A DNA stretch of 64,000 bases from Shimazuella kribbensis DSM 45090 (GCF_000428065.1 NZ_ATZF01000001.1:522867-586866), one strand, 5' to 3'. Shown: positions 33,389 to 43,501, counted from the first letter of the stretch. Translations and numbers: made by a program. The notes: a model not told the origin generated them from the sequence alone.

Positions 33389-34912
33389 ATGAATGTTGTA
33401 GAAATGAGAGGGATTACTAAACGATTTGGATCATTTACCGCCAATGAAGATATTCATCTCGTAGTAAAAAAAGGAGAAATACATGCATTGCTAGGCGAGA
33501 ATGGTGCGGGAAAATCTACTTTGATGAATATCTTATTTGGTCTTTATCAGCCAGATGAGGGTGAGATTTATATTCATGAAAAGAAGGTGCAAATTTCAGG
33601 GCCTACGATGGCCAACGAATTAGGGATAGGTATGGTTCATCAACATTTTATGCTGGTACAACCGTTCACCGTAACAGAAAACATCATTCTTGGTGTGGAA
33701 GAGAAATCTAGTGGTTTTGTTCAATATGAAAAGGCCCGAAATAAAGTACAAAAACTATCTGAACAATATGGGCTGAAAATAGATGCAGATGCAGTAATAG
33801 AAGATATTTCTGTAGGAATGCAACAGAGGGTGGAGATATTAAAAACGCTTTATCGTGGTGCAGAAATTCTCATCTTTGATGAACCGACTGCTGTACTGAC
33901 TCCTCAAGAAATAGATGAACTAATTGTAATCATGCGAAACCTAATTCGAGAAGGCAAAACAATTATTTTTATTTCCCATAAATTAAAAGAAATTATGGCT
34001 GCTTGTAACCGAGTTACAGTCATACGTCGTGGGAAAATTGCCAAAACGGTCGAAGTTAGCGAAACGGATGAAAAGAAATTGGCTGCCTTAATGGTAGGAC
34101 GTGAAGTTTCGTTTGAAATGGAAAAAAAGGAACAAAAGAAAGGCTCCATTGCTTTGGAAGTAAAAGACCTTTTGGTGAAAGGATTTCACGGGAAGATGGC
34201 AGTGGACCATTTAAGTTTGGATATTCACAAAGGAGAAATAGTAGGACTGGCGGGTGTAGATGGAAATGGTCAATCAGAACTAATTGAAGCGATTACAGGA
34301 TTAAAAAAGATAGAACAAGGTAGTATTTTTTTAAATGAGGTAGATATAACAAAGTTTAAAACAAGAAAAATTATTGAAACGGGTGTTGGGCATATACCAG
34401 AAGATCGTCACAAAAGAGGTTTGATTCTTGATTTTACCGTTAGTGAAAACATGATTCTTTCTACTTACTATAAAACCCCATTTGCAACTACTTGGGGGAT
34501 CAATTATACCGAAGTGGAGAAATATACCGATCGACTCATTTCAGAATTTGATGTAAGAACACCAAGTATAGATACTCCCATTCGAGCACTATCTGGTGGA
34601 AATCAACAAAAAGCAATTATTGCCAGAGAAGTAGATCGAGATCCTGATTTATTAATTGCCGCTCAACCTACTCGTGGATTGGATGTTGGAGCTATTGAAT
34701 TCATTCATCGCCGAATCATGGAGCAAAGAGATAAAGGAAAAGCAGTACTTCTAGTATCTCTTGAACTCAATGAGATTTTAAAACTAAGTGACAGAGTAGC
34801 GATTATTTATGAAGGGAAAATTCAAGGTTGGGTTGATCCGAAAATCGTCTCTGAAGAAGAACTAGGGTTATTGATGACCGGAAGTAAGCAAGCAGGAGGC
34901 GATGCCATATGA
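33389..34912 (+). CDS. nupO: Nucleoside ABC transporter ATPase (two ABC domains)
   Basis: 507 residues with two ATP-binding cassettes. The first has GENGAGKSTLMN and an unusual signature (ISVGMQQRVE), the second GVDGNGQSELIE and LSGGNQQKAI. This sugar/nucleoside-importer type (YufO/NupO, RbsA-like) powers guanosine or other purine-nucleoside uptake with the two permeases and lipoprotein that follow. ATG 33389 follows AGGAGAG. Its end overlaps nupP by four bases. The order ATPase first, binding protein last is reversed relative to B. subtilis yufN-O-P-Q. Confidence 0.92.
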   Translation: MNVVEMRGITKRFGSFTANEDIHLVVKKGEIHALLGENGAGKSTLMNILFGLYQPDEGEIYIHEKKVQISGPTMANELGIGMVHQHFMLVQPFTVTENIILGVEEKSSGFVQYEKARNKVQKLSEQYGLKIDADAVIEDISVGMQQRVEILKTLYRGAEILIFDEPTAVLTPQEIDELIVIMRNLIREGKTIIFISHKLKEIMAACNRVTVIRRGKIAKTVEVSETDEKKLAALMVGREVSFEMEKKEQKKGSIALEVKDLLVKGFHGKMAVDHLSLDIHKGEIVGLAGVDGNGQSELIEAITGLKKIEQGSIFLNEVDITKFKTRKIIETGVGHIPEDRHKRGLILDFTVSENMILSTYYKTPFATTWGINYTEVEKYTDRLISEFDVRTPSIDTPIRALSGGNQQKAIIAREVDRDPDLLIAAQPTRGLDVGAIEFIHRRIMEQRDKGKAVLLVSLELNEILKLSDRVAIIYEGKIQGWVDPKIVSEEELGLLMTGSKQAGGDAI

Positions 34913-35970
34913 AAAATACAACATTGAAACAAAATCGTAATTCAGCTCTGTTGACTTCTATCCTTTCTATTTTATTAGGGATCATTGTTGGTGCGATTTT
35001 AATGCTACTAGCAGGATACAATCCATTGGTTGCTTATCAAGCTTTGTTGGGAAGTGCAATTTTACAGCCATTTGATTTAGGTGAAACCATACGTACCACA
35101 TCACCACTTATTTTTATTGGTCTAGCAGTAGCATTAGCTTTTCGAACAGGTCTATTTAATATTGGAGTAGAAGGTCAGTATATCGTAGGCTCTTTAACCG
35201 CATATTTGGTCGCAGCTAAAGTTTCACTGCCAACAGGAATTCATGCGTTAGTTGCAGTAGTTGCGGGTGGTTTGGCAGGGGCAGCCTGGGCAGCACTACC
35301 TGGGTTGTTAAAGGCATTTCGCGGTGTTCACGAAGTGATTATAAGTATCATGATGAATTTTATTGCACTTTATTTTTCCAATGTTTTAGTTCGAACATGG
35401 CTAGCGGTAGGAAAAGATTCAACCGATAAGATTCCGCCTACTGCTTCCTTAAGAATAGGGAGCCTCTCACAATTATTTGCTGGAGCCAGAATTCATATGG
35501 GGATCATTCTCGCTTTGTTGGCTGTATTTGTTTTTTACTATTTATTATGGAAAACAAAACTTGGATACCAGTTACGTGCTGTTGGTTATAATCGTCATGC
35601 TGCAGAATATGCCGGTATTAGTGTCCGTCGAAATATCGTCCTTTCTTTTCTCCTCAGTGGATTTTTAGCAGGCTTAGCAGGAGCGACAGAATTACTTGGT
35701 ACATCCGAATATATTGCCATACAAGATGCATTTATCGGTATTGGTTTCGATGGGATTGCAGTAGCATTGTTAGGTGCAAATGCCCCTGTCGGAGTTGTGT
35801 TGTCTGCCCTATTATTTGGTGTTCTTACATATGGTGGTGGAAACATGCAGTTTGTAGCTGGTGTACCTTTTGAAATCATACGAGTTGTATTCGCTGCTAT
35901 TATATTTTTCGTTGCTGCTAAGATTTCTTTCCGATGGGGCAATCGAAAGAAAGGAAAAGCTTATGCTTAA
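34909..35970 (+). CDS. nupP: Nucleoside ABC transporter permease 1
   Basis: 353 residues, eight to ten membrane helices, of the BPD_transp_2 permease family (NIGVEGQYIVGSL, GLAVALAFRTGLFN, TKLGYQLRAVGYN). It forms the membrane channel with NupQ. Its start overlaps nupO by four bases and its end overlaps nupQ by eight bases, so the four genes are one translationally coupled operon. Confidence 0.92.
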   Translation: MKNTTLKQNRNSALLTSILSILLGIIVGAILMLLAGYNPLVAYQALLGSAILQPFDLGETIRTTSPLIFIGLAVALAFRTGLFNIGVEGQYIVGSLTAYLVAAKVSLPTGIHALVAVVAGGLAGAAWAALPGLLKAFRGVHEVIISIMMNFIALYFSNVLVRTWLAVGKDSTDKIPPTASLRIGSLSQLFAGARIHMGIILALLAVFVFYYLLWKTKLGYQLRAVGYNRHAAEYAGISVRRNIVLSFLLSGFLAGLAGATELLGTSEYIAIQDAFIGIGFDGIAVALLGANAPVGVVLSALLFGVLTYGGGNMQFVAGVPFEIIRVVFAAIIFFVAAKISFRWGNRKKGKAYA

Positions 35971-36898
35971 TTTGTTGACTAATCTTGTAGATGTTACTGT
36001 ACTTTATGCAACTCCTCTAATCTTGGCGGCAATGGGAGGATTATTTTCAGAACGCGCTGGTGTAGTTAACATTGCATTAGAAGGCTTTATGACCATAGGT
36101 GCATTTTCTGCCGCTATATTTACGATTTTCACTGGAAGTGCATGGATAGGTTTACTTTCTGCTGTTGTAGTAGGAATCTTATTCTCTTTGCCACATGCTA
36201 TAGCTTCCATCAATTGGAGAGCAGATCAGGTGGTAAGTGGGGTGGCCATTAATTTTCTTGCCTTAGGGATTGCTGTATATCTAGTAAAACGTATGTACAA
36301 TGGATCCGCTCAAACTCCTGTTGTGCCCGTTAAGCTGGAGCAAATCTCTATTCCCATACTCAATAGGATTCCAGTTTTAGGCCCATCCTTGTTTGAAGCT
36401 TATCCAACGACTTATCTTGCTATCGCGATTGTAATCATTGGTGCTGTCATTTTATATAAAACCCCTTTTGGAATTCATGTTCGTGCAGCTGGTATCCATC
36501 CCGCTGCTCTAGAAACAGCAGGTGTTAGTATATACAGAGTTCGGTATATTGCAGTGATGATCAGTGGAGCCCTCGCAGCATTGGGTGGAGCTGGATTGTC
36601 GATTGCTGTAGGCAGTGAATTTAACCAGACAACAGTTGCTGGTCAAGGTTTTATTGCTTTAGCAGCCCTTATTTTTGGCAAATGGAGACCTGGAGGTTTG
36701 TTACTTGCAGCTACCTTTTTTGGCTTTTCCGTTGGACTATCACTCATTGGCCAGATTATCAAATTAACCAATTATGTACCAAGTGAAGTATTAAGCATGA
36801 TTCCATATGTATTTACCATACTTGCCCTCGCTGGATTTGTAGGTCGTGCCGAGTCACCTGCATCACTTGGTAAACCTTATGAAAAAGGTAGTCGTTAA
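35963..36898 (+). CDS. nupQ: Nucleoside ABC transporter permease 2
   Basis: 311 residues, second permease of the same family (AAMGGLFSERAGVVNIALEGFM, TPFGIHVRAAGIHP). ATG 35963 follows AAAGG and overlaps the nupP stop (ATGCTTAA). The long frame upstream from 35861 is only a shadow of nupP. It works with NupP, NupO and the lipoprotein. Confidence 0.92.
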   Translation: MLNLLTNLVDVTVLYATPLILAAMGGLFSERAGVVNIALEGFMTIGAFSAAIFTIFTGSAWIGLLSAVVVGILFSLPHAIASINWRADQVVSGVAINFLALGIAVYLVKRMYNGSAQTPVVPVKLEQISIPILNRIPVLGPSLFEAYPTTYLAIAIVIIGAVILYKTPFGIHVRAAGIHPAALETAGVSIYRVRYIAVMISGALAALGGAGLSIAVGSEFNQTTVAGQGFIALAALIFGKWRPGGLLLAATFFGFSVGLSLIGQIIKLTNYVPSEVLSMIPYVFTILALAGFVGRAESPASLGKPYEKGSR

Positions 36899-36962
36899 TA
36901 ATAGGAAGCTGTATTTCGACGCATACTATCTCCATCTAATTCATTTGAAGGAGGAAAAAAGG

Positions 36963-37961
36963 ATGCGTCGTGTTTTATCTGTATTTCTTTTTTTATGTTT
37001 AGTCGTTGGTACAACAGGTTGTGGAGGCGGTGGCCAAACAACGACAGGAAAATTTACGATTGGTATGGTTACAGATGTTGGGGGACTCAATGACCAATCG
37101 TTTAACCAATCTGCCTGGGCTGGAATTACGAAGGTTAAAAACGAACAAAAAGCAGATATTAAGGCATTGGAATCCAAAAGAGACGAGGACTATATTCCGA
37201 ATCTGACTCGTTTTGCGAGAGAAGGTCGTAGTATTACTTGGGCTATTGGTTTCAAATTAGATAAAGCCTTAACGGATGTTTCCAATTCGTTTGCCAATCA
37301 AAAATTCGGGATTGTCGATAGCAATTTGGGTGGGAAAATACCTAAAAATGTCGTAGCTGTTACATTCAAGGAGCATGAAGGTTCTTTTATCATGGGAGCA
37401 TTAGCTGGATTGAAAACGAAAACGAATAAAGTGGGCTTTCTTGGTGGAGTTACATCCCCATTGATCCAAAAATTTGAAGCAGGCTATAAAGCAGGAGTGA
37501 AAGCTGCAAATCCAAATGCGGAAGTAATCACTGCTTATGCTGAAAGTTTTGGTGATGCGACAAAAGGGCGTTCCTTATCCAAAAATATGTTTAACAGTGG
37601 GGCAGATATTATTTTTCAGGCCTCAGGAGGAACAGGGAAAGGGCTTTTTGATGAAGTGAAAACCCGTGAAGCAGGGAAGTACTGGGCGATTGGCGTCGAT
37701 ATGGATCAATCTTTCTTAGCGCCGAAACATACACTTAGTTCCATGATCAAGCGAGTAGATAAAGCGGTTTATGATATTTCCAAACAAACAAAGGAAAATA
37801 AGGCTCCTATGGGGAAACAAGTGGAGTTCGGATTAAAAGAAAATGGTGTTGGATATCCAGAATCTACGAAGAATTTTGTCGATGAGAATGTAATTAAGCA
37901 ATTAGAGGACTACAAACAACAGATTATTAGCGGTAAGATAAAGGTACCTTCTTCTTTATAA
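36963..37961 (+). CDS. nupN: BMP-family nucleoside-binding lipoprotein
   Basis: 332 residues with a short lipoprotein signal (lipobox VVGTTGC at ~14-20) and a Med/BmpA fold (GMVTDVGGLNDQSFNQSAW, FKEHEGSFIMGALAG, GVDMDQSFLAP). Anchored outside the membrane, it delivers nucleosides to the permease. ATG 36963 lies eight bases after GAAGGAGG. It is the last gene of the operon, followed by a strong terminator. Confidence 0.92.
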   Translation: MRRVLSVFLFLCLVVGTTGCGGGGQTTTGKFTIGMVTDVGGLNDQSFNQSAWAGITKVKNEQKADIKALESKRDEDYIPNLTRFAREGRSITWAIGFKLDKALTDVSNSFANQKFGIVDSNLGGKIPKNVVAVTFKEHEGSFIMGALAGLKTKTNKVGFLGGVTSPLIQKFEAGYKAGVKAANPNAEVITAYAESFGDATKGRSLSKNMFNSGADIIFQASGGTGKGLFDEVKTREAGKYWAIGVDMDQSFLAPKHTLSSMIKRVDKAVYDISKQTKENKAPMGKQVEFGLKENGVGYPESTKNFVDENVIKQLEDYKQQIISGKIKVPSSL

Positions 37962-37966
37962 TCCAC

Positions 37967-37999
37967 AAAACCTTAGTGGCTAAAAACCACTAAGGTTTT
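37967..37999 (+). terminator. Terminator of the nucleoside transporter operon
   Basis: 13-bp perfect stem AAAACCTTAGTGG with its complement and a T-rich end. Confidence 0.9.
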
Positions 38000-38048
38000 A
38001 AAAGATGGTAAAATTTAATTAGGTGAATCAGCAGAAAGAGGTGTATGC

Positions 38049-39338
38049 ATGTCTTTTGCAACATTTAAAACAATTTCATTAGGAAATATTCGACTCCATA
38101 TTTGTCCGAGTGATAAATTCAAAACAACGACACTATCTGCATTTATAACCAATCCATTGCAAGTTGAAACTTCAACAAAAAATGCATTGTTACCCAATGT
38201 ACTAGGAAGAGGTACAAAAAGTTATCCAACAACTGTAGCCCTACGACAAAAGCTAAATGAACTATATGGTGCTGGATCATTTGGAGATGTGTTTAAACGA
38301 GGCGAACGACAAGTATTGCAGTTTGGTATGGATTTAGCAAATGAAACATATCTTCAAGAGGCTCCTTCTTTAATAGAAGATGGTATTCGTTTATTTTGCG
38401 AAATGATTTTAGATCCATTTGCGGAAAATAATCAGTTTAGTCCTTCTTTTGTCGAAGCAGAGAAGAAAAATTTAAAACAGAGAATAGATAGCTTACAAGA
38501 TGATAAAATTCGATATGCTGCAGAACGTTGTGTGCAGACCATGTGCGAAGGAGAAGCCTACTCACTCTATACATATGGAAATGCAGAAGATATAGGAGCA
38601 ATTGATGCGAAATCTTTGTTTGATTACTACCAACAAGTACTAGAGAAGGCCCCAATTGATTTGTATTGTGTAGGAGATGTAAAGGTAGAAGAAATAAAAA
38701 CGTTATTTGCAAAATACTTCGATGATAAGATGCAACAAGCAACAAGAGAGGATGTTCCATTCGCGACTGTAGCTCATCATGTAGATAAAGTCAAAATGGC
38801 AGTAGATCGTTTGGATGTTAATCAAGGCAAATTAAATATGGGATGTCGTACTCAAATCTCTATTCGCGATGAAGATTACCCTGCACTGCTTATGTATAAT
38901 GGGATACTTGGCGGGTTTGCCCATTCCAAATTATTTATGAACGTAAGAGAAAAAGAGAGCTTAGCATATTACTGTTCTTCTGCTGTTGAAAGTCACAAAG
39001 GACTTTTATTTATCCAAAGCGGTATCGAAGAGCAAAACCTAGAACGTGCCATTGACATTATTAAAGAACAGTTAGTTGCAATGCAAAGAGGCGAGATTAC
39101 CGATCAAGAGTTAGAACAAACAAAAGCTACTTTATCCAATCAATTCCGGGAAGGGCAAGATCGAGCATTTGAATTAATTGGTTTTCATTTCCAATCCGTT
39201 CTTAGTGGAAAAGCCAGAACACTCGAAGATCTATTGGAAAAAGTAAATGCAGTAACCAAAGAAGATATTCAAAAGGTTGCCGAGAAGGTCGAATTGGATA
39301 CAATCTATTGTTTGCGTGGTCAGGAGGGGGAAAAATAA
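38049..39338 (+). CDS. ymfF: M16-family peptidase-like subunit YmfF
   Basis: 429 residues of the M16 (insulinase/processing peptidase) fold, without the zinc motif HxxEH near the N-terminus, so it is probably the non-catalytic partner of YmfH, as in other two-subunit M16 enzymes. Landmarks: TKSYPTTVALRQKLNELYGA and GGFAHSKLFMNVREKESLAYY. The substrate is unknown. It overlaps ymfH by one base (TAATG). The pair sits at the conserved place before ymfI. Confidence 0.9.
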   Translation: MSFATFKTISLGNIRLHICPSDKFKTTTLSAFITNPLQVETSTKNALLPNVLGRGTKSYPTTVALRQKLNELYGAGSFGDVFKRGERQVLQFGMDLANETYLQEAPSLIEDGIRLFCEMILDPFAENNQFSPSFVEAEKKNLKQRIDSLQDDKIRYAAERCVQTMCEGEAYSLYTYGNAEDIGAIDAKSLFDYYQQVLEKAPIDLYCVGDVKVEEIKTLFAKYFDDKMQQATREDVPFATVAHHVDKVKMAVDRLDVNQGKLNMGCRTQISIRDEDYPALLMYNGILGGFAHSKLFMNVREKESLAYYCSSAVESHKGLLFIQSGIEEQNLERAIDIIKEQLVAMQRGEITDQELEQTKATLSNQFREGQDRAFELIGFHFQSVLSGKARTLEDLLEKVNAVTKEDIQKVAEKVELDTIYCLRGQEGEK

Positions 39339-40627
39339 TGGAAAAACTAGATCATCCTCAATTAAAAGAAACGTTGTATTATGAGCAGTTACCAAATGGG
39401 TTACAAGTGTATCTATTGCCTAAGCCGGGATTTCAAAAGACATATGCTACATTCACCACCAAATACGGTTCTATTGACAATACATTCCAGCGAGTAGGAC
39501 AAGAAAAACATCAAGTCCCTGATGGAATTGCGCATTTTCTCGAACATAAAATGTTTGAACAGGAGTCGGGAGAAGATGTATTCCAACAATTTGCTAGACA
39601 GGGAGCTGCAGCAAACGCATTTACCAGTTTTACTCGCACCGCATATTTATTTTCTTGTACGAACAATACTACGGAAAACCTTCTAACTCTATTGAATTTT
39701 GTCCAAGAACCTTATTTTACTGACCAAAATGTCGAAAAAGAAAAGGGTATTATTGGACAGGAAATCAAAATGTATGATGATAATCCAGATTGGCGATCTT
39801 ACTTTGGTTTAATTGAAGCGTTTTATCAAAATCATCCAGTGAAGATTGATATAGCTGGAACCGTGGATTCCATAAGCAAAATCACAAAAGAAACATTATA
39901 TAATTGTTATCACACTTTTTATCATCCTAGTAATATGTTGTTATTTGTGGTGGGTGGAATCGATGCAGATCAAATAATGACATTGATTCGAGATAACCAA
40001 GCCGGTAAAAAGTTTGAACCGCCTGCAAAAATCGACAGATTTTATCCAGAAGAGTCCAATGCTGTTTCAGAAGCGAAAAAAATTATGAAATTGAGTGTAC
40101 AAACTCCAAAATGTTTAATGGGTTACAAAGAGAAAAACACAGAAGTAAATCGAACAGGTACAGATCGTTTGAAACAAGAGTTAGCTACACAAATTTGCTT
40201 GGATGTTATGTTTAGTCCTTCCTCTGATTTTTATCAATCTCTATATGATGATGGGATTATCGATGAAACTTTTGGTTTTGAGTATTCTTTGGAACCAGGA
40301 TATGGATTTACCCTGTTTGGAGGCGATACCCATCATCCTGAAGAATTGATCAAACGAATCCAAGAAGAAGTACCTCGTCGGTTGTCCACTGGTGTAACTC
40401 AAGCAGAGTTTGACCGCATTCAAAAGAAACGAATTGGTGCAAGTTTGCGTTCTTTGAATTCCTTAGAGTGGATTGCCAATCAATTCACCAGTTATCGTTT
40501 TCAAGAGGCTGATTTGTTCGACATTATCCCTACCCTAGAAAAGCTGACATTAGAAGATGTAAACCAAAGACTGAAAACTCATTTCCAACCCGAACAATTT
40601 GCTGTTTCTTTGGTAATGCCCAAATAA
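39338..40627 (+). CDS. ymfH: M16-family zinc peptidase YmfH
   Basis: 429 residues with the inverted zinc motif HFLEHKMFE (HxxEH) and a downstream Glu region (EKGIIGQEIKMYDDNPDW), so this is the catalytic subunit. ATG 39338 follows AGGAGGGGG and overlaps the ymfF stop. It is cytoplasmic, with no signal peptide. It is probably active as a YmfF-YmfH pair; the substrate is not known. Confidence 0.92.
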   Translation: MEKLDHPQLKETLYYEQLPNGLQVYLLPKPGFQKTYATFTTKYGSIDNTFQRVGQEKHQVPDGIAHFLEHKMFEQESGEDVFQQFARQGAAANAFTSFTRTAYLFSCTNNTTENLLTLLNFVQEPYFTDQNVEKEKGIIGQEIKMYDDNPDWRSYFGLIEAFYQNHPVKIDIAGTVDSISKITKETLYNCYHTFYHPSNMLLFVVGGIDADQIMTLIRDNQAGKKFEPPAKIDRFYPEESNAVSEAKKIMKLSVQTPKCLMGYKEKNTEVNRTGTDRLKQELATQICLDVMFSPSSDFYQSLYDDGIIDETFGFEYSLEPGYGFTLFGGDTHHPEELIKRIQEEVPRRLSTGVTQAEFDRIQKKRIGASLRSLNSLEWIANQFTSYRFQEADLFDIIPTLEKLTLEDVNQRLKTHFQPEQFAVSLVMPK

Positions 40628-40628
40628 G

Positions 40629-41372
40629 ATGTTAATACAAGATCGAGTGGCGTGGGTTACTGGTGCTAGTGGTGGTATTGGTTCAGCTATTGCTATCGAG
40701 TTGGCTTTAGTAGGAGTACATGTGGCGGTTTGTTATTACCATAACAAACAAAAGGCGGATGAAGTAGTATCTCAATGTCGTGAGGCTGGTGGAAAAGCTA
40801 TTTCTTTTGCACTCGATGTGAGCAAAGAGGAAGAAGTCAGTCAGGTTTATCAAGCAATTTCCTTTTCTCTAGGAAAGCCAACTATTTTGATACATGCCGC
40901 AGGGCACACGGAAGTGGGATTATTTCAAGATGCCACTATAGACCAATACAATCGTTTGATGGATGTTCATGTAAAAGGAGCATTTCTCCTCTCTAAGACA
41001 ATTTTACCTTACATGTTACAAGAACAATGGGGAAGGATTATCCTCCTTTCCTCTATTTGGGGATCTGTTGGAGGGGCAACGGAAGTGCTCTATTCGACAG
41101 CAAAATCTGCACTACATGGGATGGCAAAATCACTTGCTAAGGAAGTGGCGCCATCTGGTATTACGGTGAATGTTGTTGCTCCTGGTGCTATTGATACAGA
41201 ACTTTTGAGAAAACAGCTATCACAGGAAGAAAGTCAGATCCTTAGTGAAGAGATACCTGTGGGTAGACTGGGAACAGCAGGAGAGATTGCTTCAATGGTA
41301 ACGCATCTATGTGGGGAAACGTCGTCCTATGTGACTGGACAAGTGTTACATGTAAATGGTGGTTGGTATTGA
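40629..41372 (+). CDS. ymfI: SDR-family reductase YmfI (EF-P modification)
   Basis: 247 residues, a short-chain dehydrogenase with TGASGGIGSA (NADPH site) and the catalytic Ser-Tyr-Lys (LLSSIWG, YSTAKSAL). In B. subtilis YmfI reduces 5-aminopentanone on elongation factor P to 5-aminopentanol, which helps ribosomes through proline runs. The gene starts one base after the ymfH stop, so it is coupled to it. A fatty-acid FabG role is the alternative by sequence alone; gene order favours YmfI. Confidence 0.88.
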   Translation: MLIQDRVAWVTGASGGIGSAIAIELALVGVHVAVCYYHNKQKADEVVSQCREAGGKAISFALDVSKEEEVSQVYQAISFSLGKPTILIHAAGHTEVGLFQDATIDQYNRLMDVHVKGAFLLSKTILPYMLQEQWGRIILLSSIWGSVGGATEVLYSTAKSALHGMAKSLAKEVAPSGITVNVVAPGAIDTELLRKQLSQEESQILSEEIPVGRLGTAGEIASMVTHLCGETSSYVTGQVLHVNGGWY

Positions 41373-41851
41373 GGAGAGTTTTCAGTATACTTCATTTAAG
41401 TACCAGCCATCAGATGAGTTATCATGTTTTCTGTGAAGACGCTGAACTATGTCTCCAATAACATGGTGTTGACTGCAATATACTACTCTTGTAATATGAC
41501 CAATGAAACTGCAACCATGTTCTGTTTCTCTTTGGAAAGCAGTATCTCGGTAATCACCGATCTGTTGAAGCAGGAACATAACAGCCTATTCAAGATGTGG
41601 CATCAAGAGAGTGCGAGGACATCTAGGAGAAGATCAGAGATATCGAGCAGGAGGCGTGGCAGAGAGTACCTGCCTGTTTTATGTCCATTCATGGGAACAG
41701 ATTGAACATGTTGCCTGTGGTCCCGATGTACTTCAGTCGATCGCCGTACTTCGCTGCAATATCTAATTTCACATATAAATATCGACGAATAATTTCTTCG
41801 ATGTGTGGTGATATTATCTTTAGAATGTTACTCACATTAGGAGGGAAACTG
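41373..41851. other. 478-base gap between ymfI and ymfJ
   Basis: Base composition is more G+C-rich than the flanks around 41580-41760, and open frames occur on both strands (41424-41705 plus, 41382-41579 minus), but none has a ribosome binding site or a recognisable product. It may be a decayed inserted gene. The ymfJ ribosome binding site (AGGAGGG) is at the right end. Confidence 0.4.
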
Positions 41852-42100
41852 ATGTCTGTATTACAAAACTTTGATGAATGGAAAAAGTTTCTTCAAGGTC
41901 GGGTAGAACAAGCTTCTAATCTTGGAATGGATAATGAGTCCATACATGATCTCGCATATGAAATTGGAGATTACCTAGCAAAAGACGTAGATCCTAAAAA
42001 TGAACAAGAACGTCTGTTGAAAGAACTGTGGGATGTTGCAGATGAAAACCAACAGCGTGTCATGGCTGATTTGATGGTAAAATTAGTCGATCGTAAGTAA
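41852..42100 (+). CDS. ymfJ: DUF3243 protein YmfJ
   Basis: 82 residues (MSVLQNFDEWKKFLQGRVEQA...), the small acidic helical YmfJ family conserved next to ymfK in Bacillales. Function unknown. ATG 41852 follows AGGAGGG; the long upstream frame is spurious. It is followed by its own terminator, so it is a single transcription unit here. Confidence 0.88.
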   Translation: MSVLQNFDEWKKFLQGRVEQASNLGMDNESIHDLAYEIGDYLAKDVDPKNEQERLLKELWDVADENQQRVMADLMVKLVDRK

Positions 42101-42103
42101 GCA

Positions 42104-42142
42104 AAAACGTCTGGTTCTCTGCTGAAGAGTTCCAGACGTTTT
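42104..42142 (+). terminator. Terminator after ymfJ
   Basis: AAAACGTCTGG and its complement around a 17-base loop. Confidence 0.8.
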
Positions 42143-42350
42143 CCATTCCTATTGGGTAAAAAAAGCCTACACAATATTATCATAAATCGGTTAGACTTGT
42201 GAAATAGCAGGGGATTTGCCTAGGCTGACATTTGGTTTTCTTTATTTAGACTAGAGTTTTATAGATCGATTCTCTTCCGAGAGATGAGAACATGTGCTAT
42301 ACTAATCCGTATAGCTCATGAGGCCTGTCATTCCTTTGAGAGGTGGTATC

Positions 42351-43106
42351 ATGGCAAGTCAAGAATGGTACATGGAGTACCAAATACATAAAAATAGACC
42401 AGGTTTATTAGGTGATGTTGCCTCTATTTTAGGGATGCTTGCTATCAATATCATTACGATTAATGGTGTAGAAAATCGAAGACGTGGATTGCTATTAGAA
42501 ACGAGTAACCATGATAAGATTGAATCGCTTCGTCATATATTGTTGCAAGTAGAAGACATTACACTAACTGCACTTCGTCCGCCTAAGTTGGTTGATCGAA
42601 TTGCCATTCGACATGGCCGATACTTGGAGCGTTCGTCTGAAGATATGCGTACTTATTTTTTTACGCGAGAAGAGTTAGGTATTTTGGTTGATTTTATGGC
42701 AGAGCTATTTCAACGTAAAGGTCATCAGTTAATCGGGATTCGGGGCATGCCTCGAATTGGAAAAACAGAATCGATTGTTGCATCCAGTGTTTGTGCCAAC
42801 AAAAGATGGATTTTTCTTTCCTCTACCTTGTTAAAACAAACACTACGAAATCAACTCACTAGAGATGAATTCTCTGAGGAAAGGGTTTTCATCATTGATG
42901 GTGTAATGTCCACTCGAAGAGGTGACGAAGAACACCAGATGTTATTAAGGGAAATAATGAGTTTAAATGCAACGAAAGTAATTGAGCATCCAGATGTTTT
43001 TGTACAACAAACCGAATACTCAATGGATGATTTTGATTACATAATTGAATTGAAACAAGATGCAACAGAAACGATCACTCTAGATGATTTGGAACAGGAT
43101 TTTTAA
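42351..43106 (+). CDS. ymfK: DUF3388 protein YmfK
   Basis: 251 residues. The N-terminal ~75 residues look like an ACT domain (YQIHKNRPGLLGDVASILG, ITINGVENRRRG); the C-terminal part has a P-loop-like GMPRIGKTES and VFIIDGVMS, suggesting nucleotide binding. It is conserved in Bacillales directly before rodZ/ymfM. Biochemical role unknown. ATG 42351 follows GAGAGGTGG. It leads the operon of the RodZ-like genes. Confidence 0.88.
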   Translation: MASQEWYMEYQIHKNRPGLLGDVASILGMLAINIITINGVENRRRGLLLETSNHDKIESLRHILLQVEDITLTALRPPKLVDRIAIRHGRYLERSSEDMRTYFFTREELGILVDFMAELFQRKGHQLIGIRGMPRIGKTESIVASSVCANKRWIFLSSTLLKQTLRNQLTRDEFSEERVFIIDGVMSTRRGDEEHQMLLREIMSLNATKVIEHPDVFVQQTEYSMDDFDYIIELKQDATETITLDDLEQDF

Positions 43107-43120
43107 GGGGGATAATGCAC

Positions 43121-43501
43121 TTGGCTGGCGTGGGTAAGTATTTGAAACAAGCGCGTGAGAAAAAAAGTTATACGCTTGAAGATATGACTGAACTCACAAA
43201 TATAGAGACCAAATATTTGCAGGCGTTGGAAACAGAAGAGTATGATTTACTTCCTAGCCCTTTTTACGCGCGTGTGTTTCTAAAAACTTATGCAAAGTAT
43301 TTAAATCTCAATGTAAACTCTGTTATTCAATTATATGAGTCGGCACAGAATATTAAACAGTCACCCGCGCCAATAAAACCACAGACAGAAGCAATTGAAT
43401 TACCTAAGCGGTCACCATCGCAAAAAAAGAAAGTTTCTTCTCTCTGGTTGATTGTAGCTATTATCCTCATTCTGGGTATGGTTTACATGCTTTTCCAATA
43501 G
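43121..43501 (+). CDS. RodZ-like protein 1: HTH plus C-terminal TM anchor only
   Basis: About 126 residues. HTH_25 domain ~2-70 (GKYLKQAREKKSYTLEDMTE, then LLPSPFYARVFLKTYAKYL), a linker, and one membrane helix at the very C-terminus (~104-124). There is no outside domain. TTG 43121 is nine bases after AAGGGGG; ATG 43115 is only three bases away. It is the first of four consecutive RodZ-family genes. RodZ links MreB-based wall synthesis to the membrane; a truncated form like this may compete with or scaffold the others (inference). Confidence 0.85.
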   Translation: MAGVGKYLKQAREKKSYTLEDMTELTNIETKYLQALETEEYDLLPSPFYARVFLKTYAKYLNLNVNSVIQLYESAQNIKQSPAPIKPQTEAIELPKRSPSQKKKVSSLWLIVAIILILGMVYMLFQ

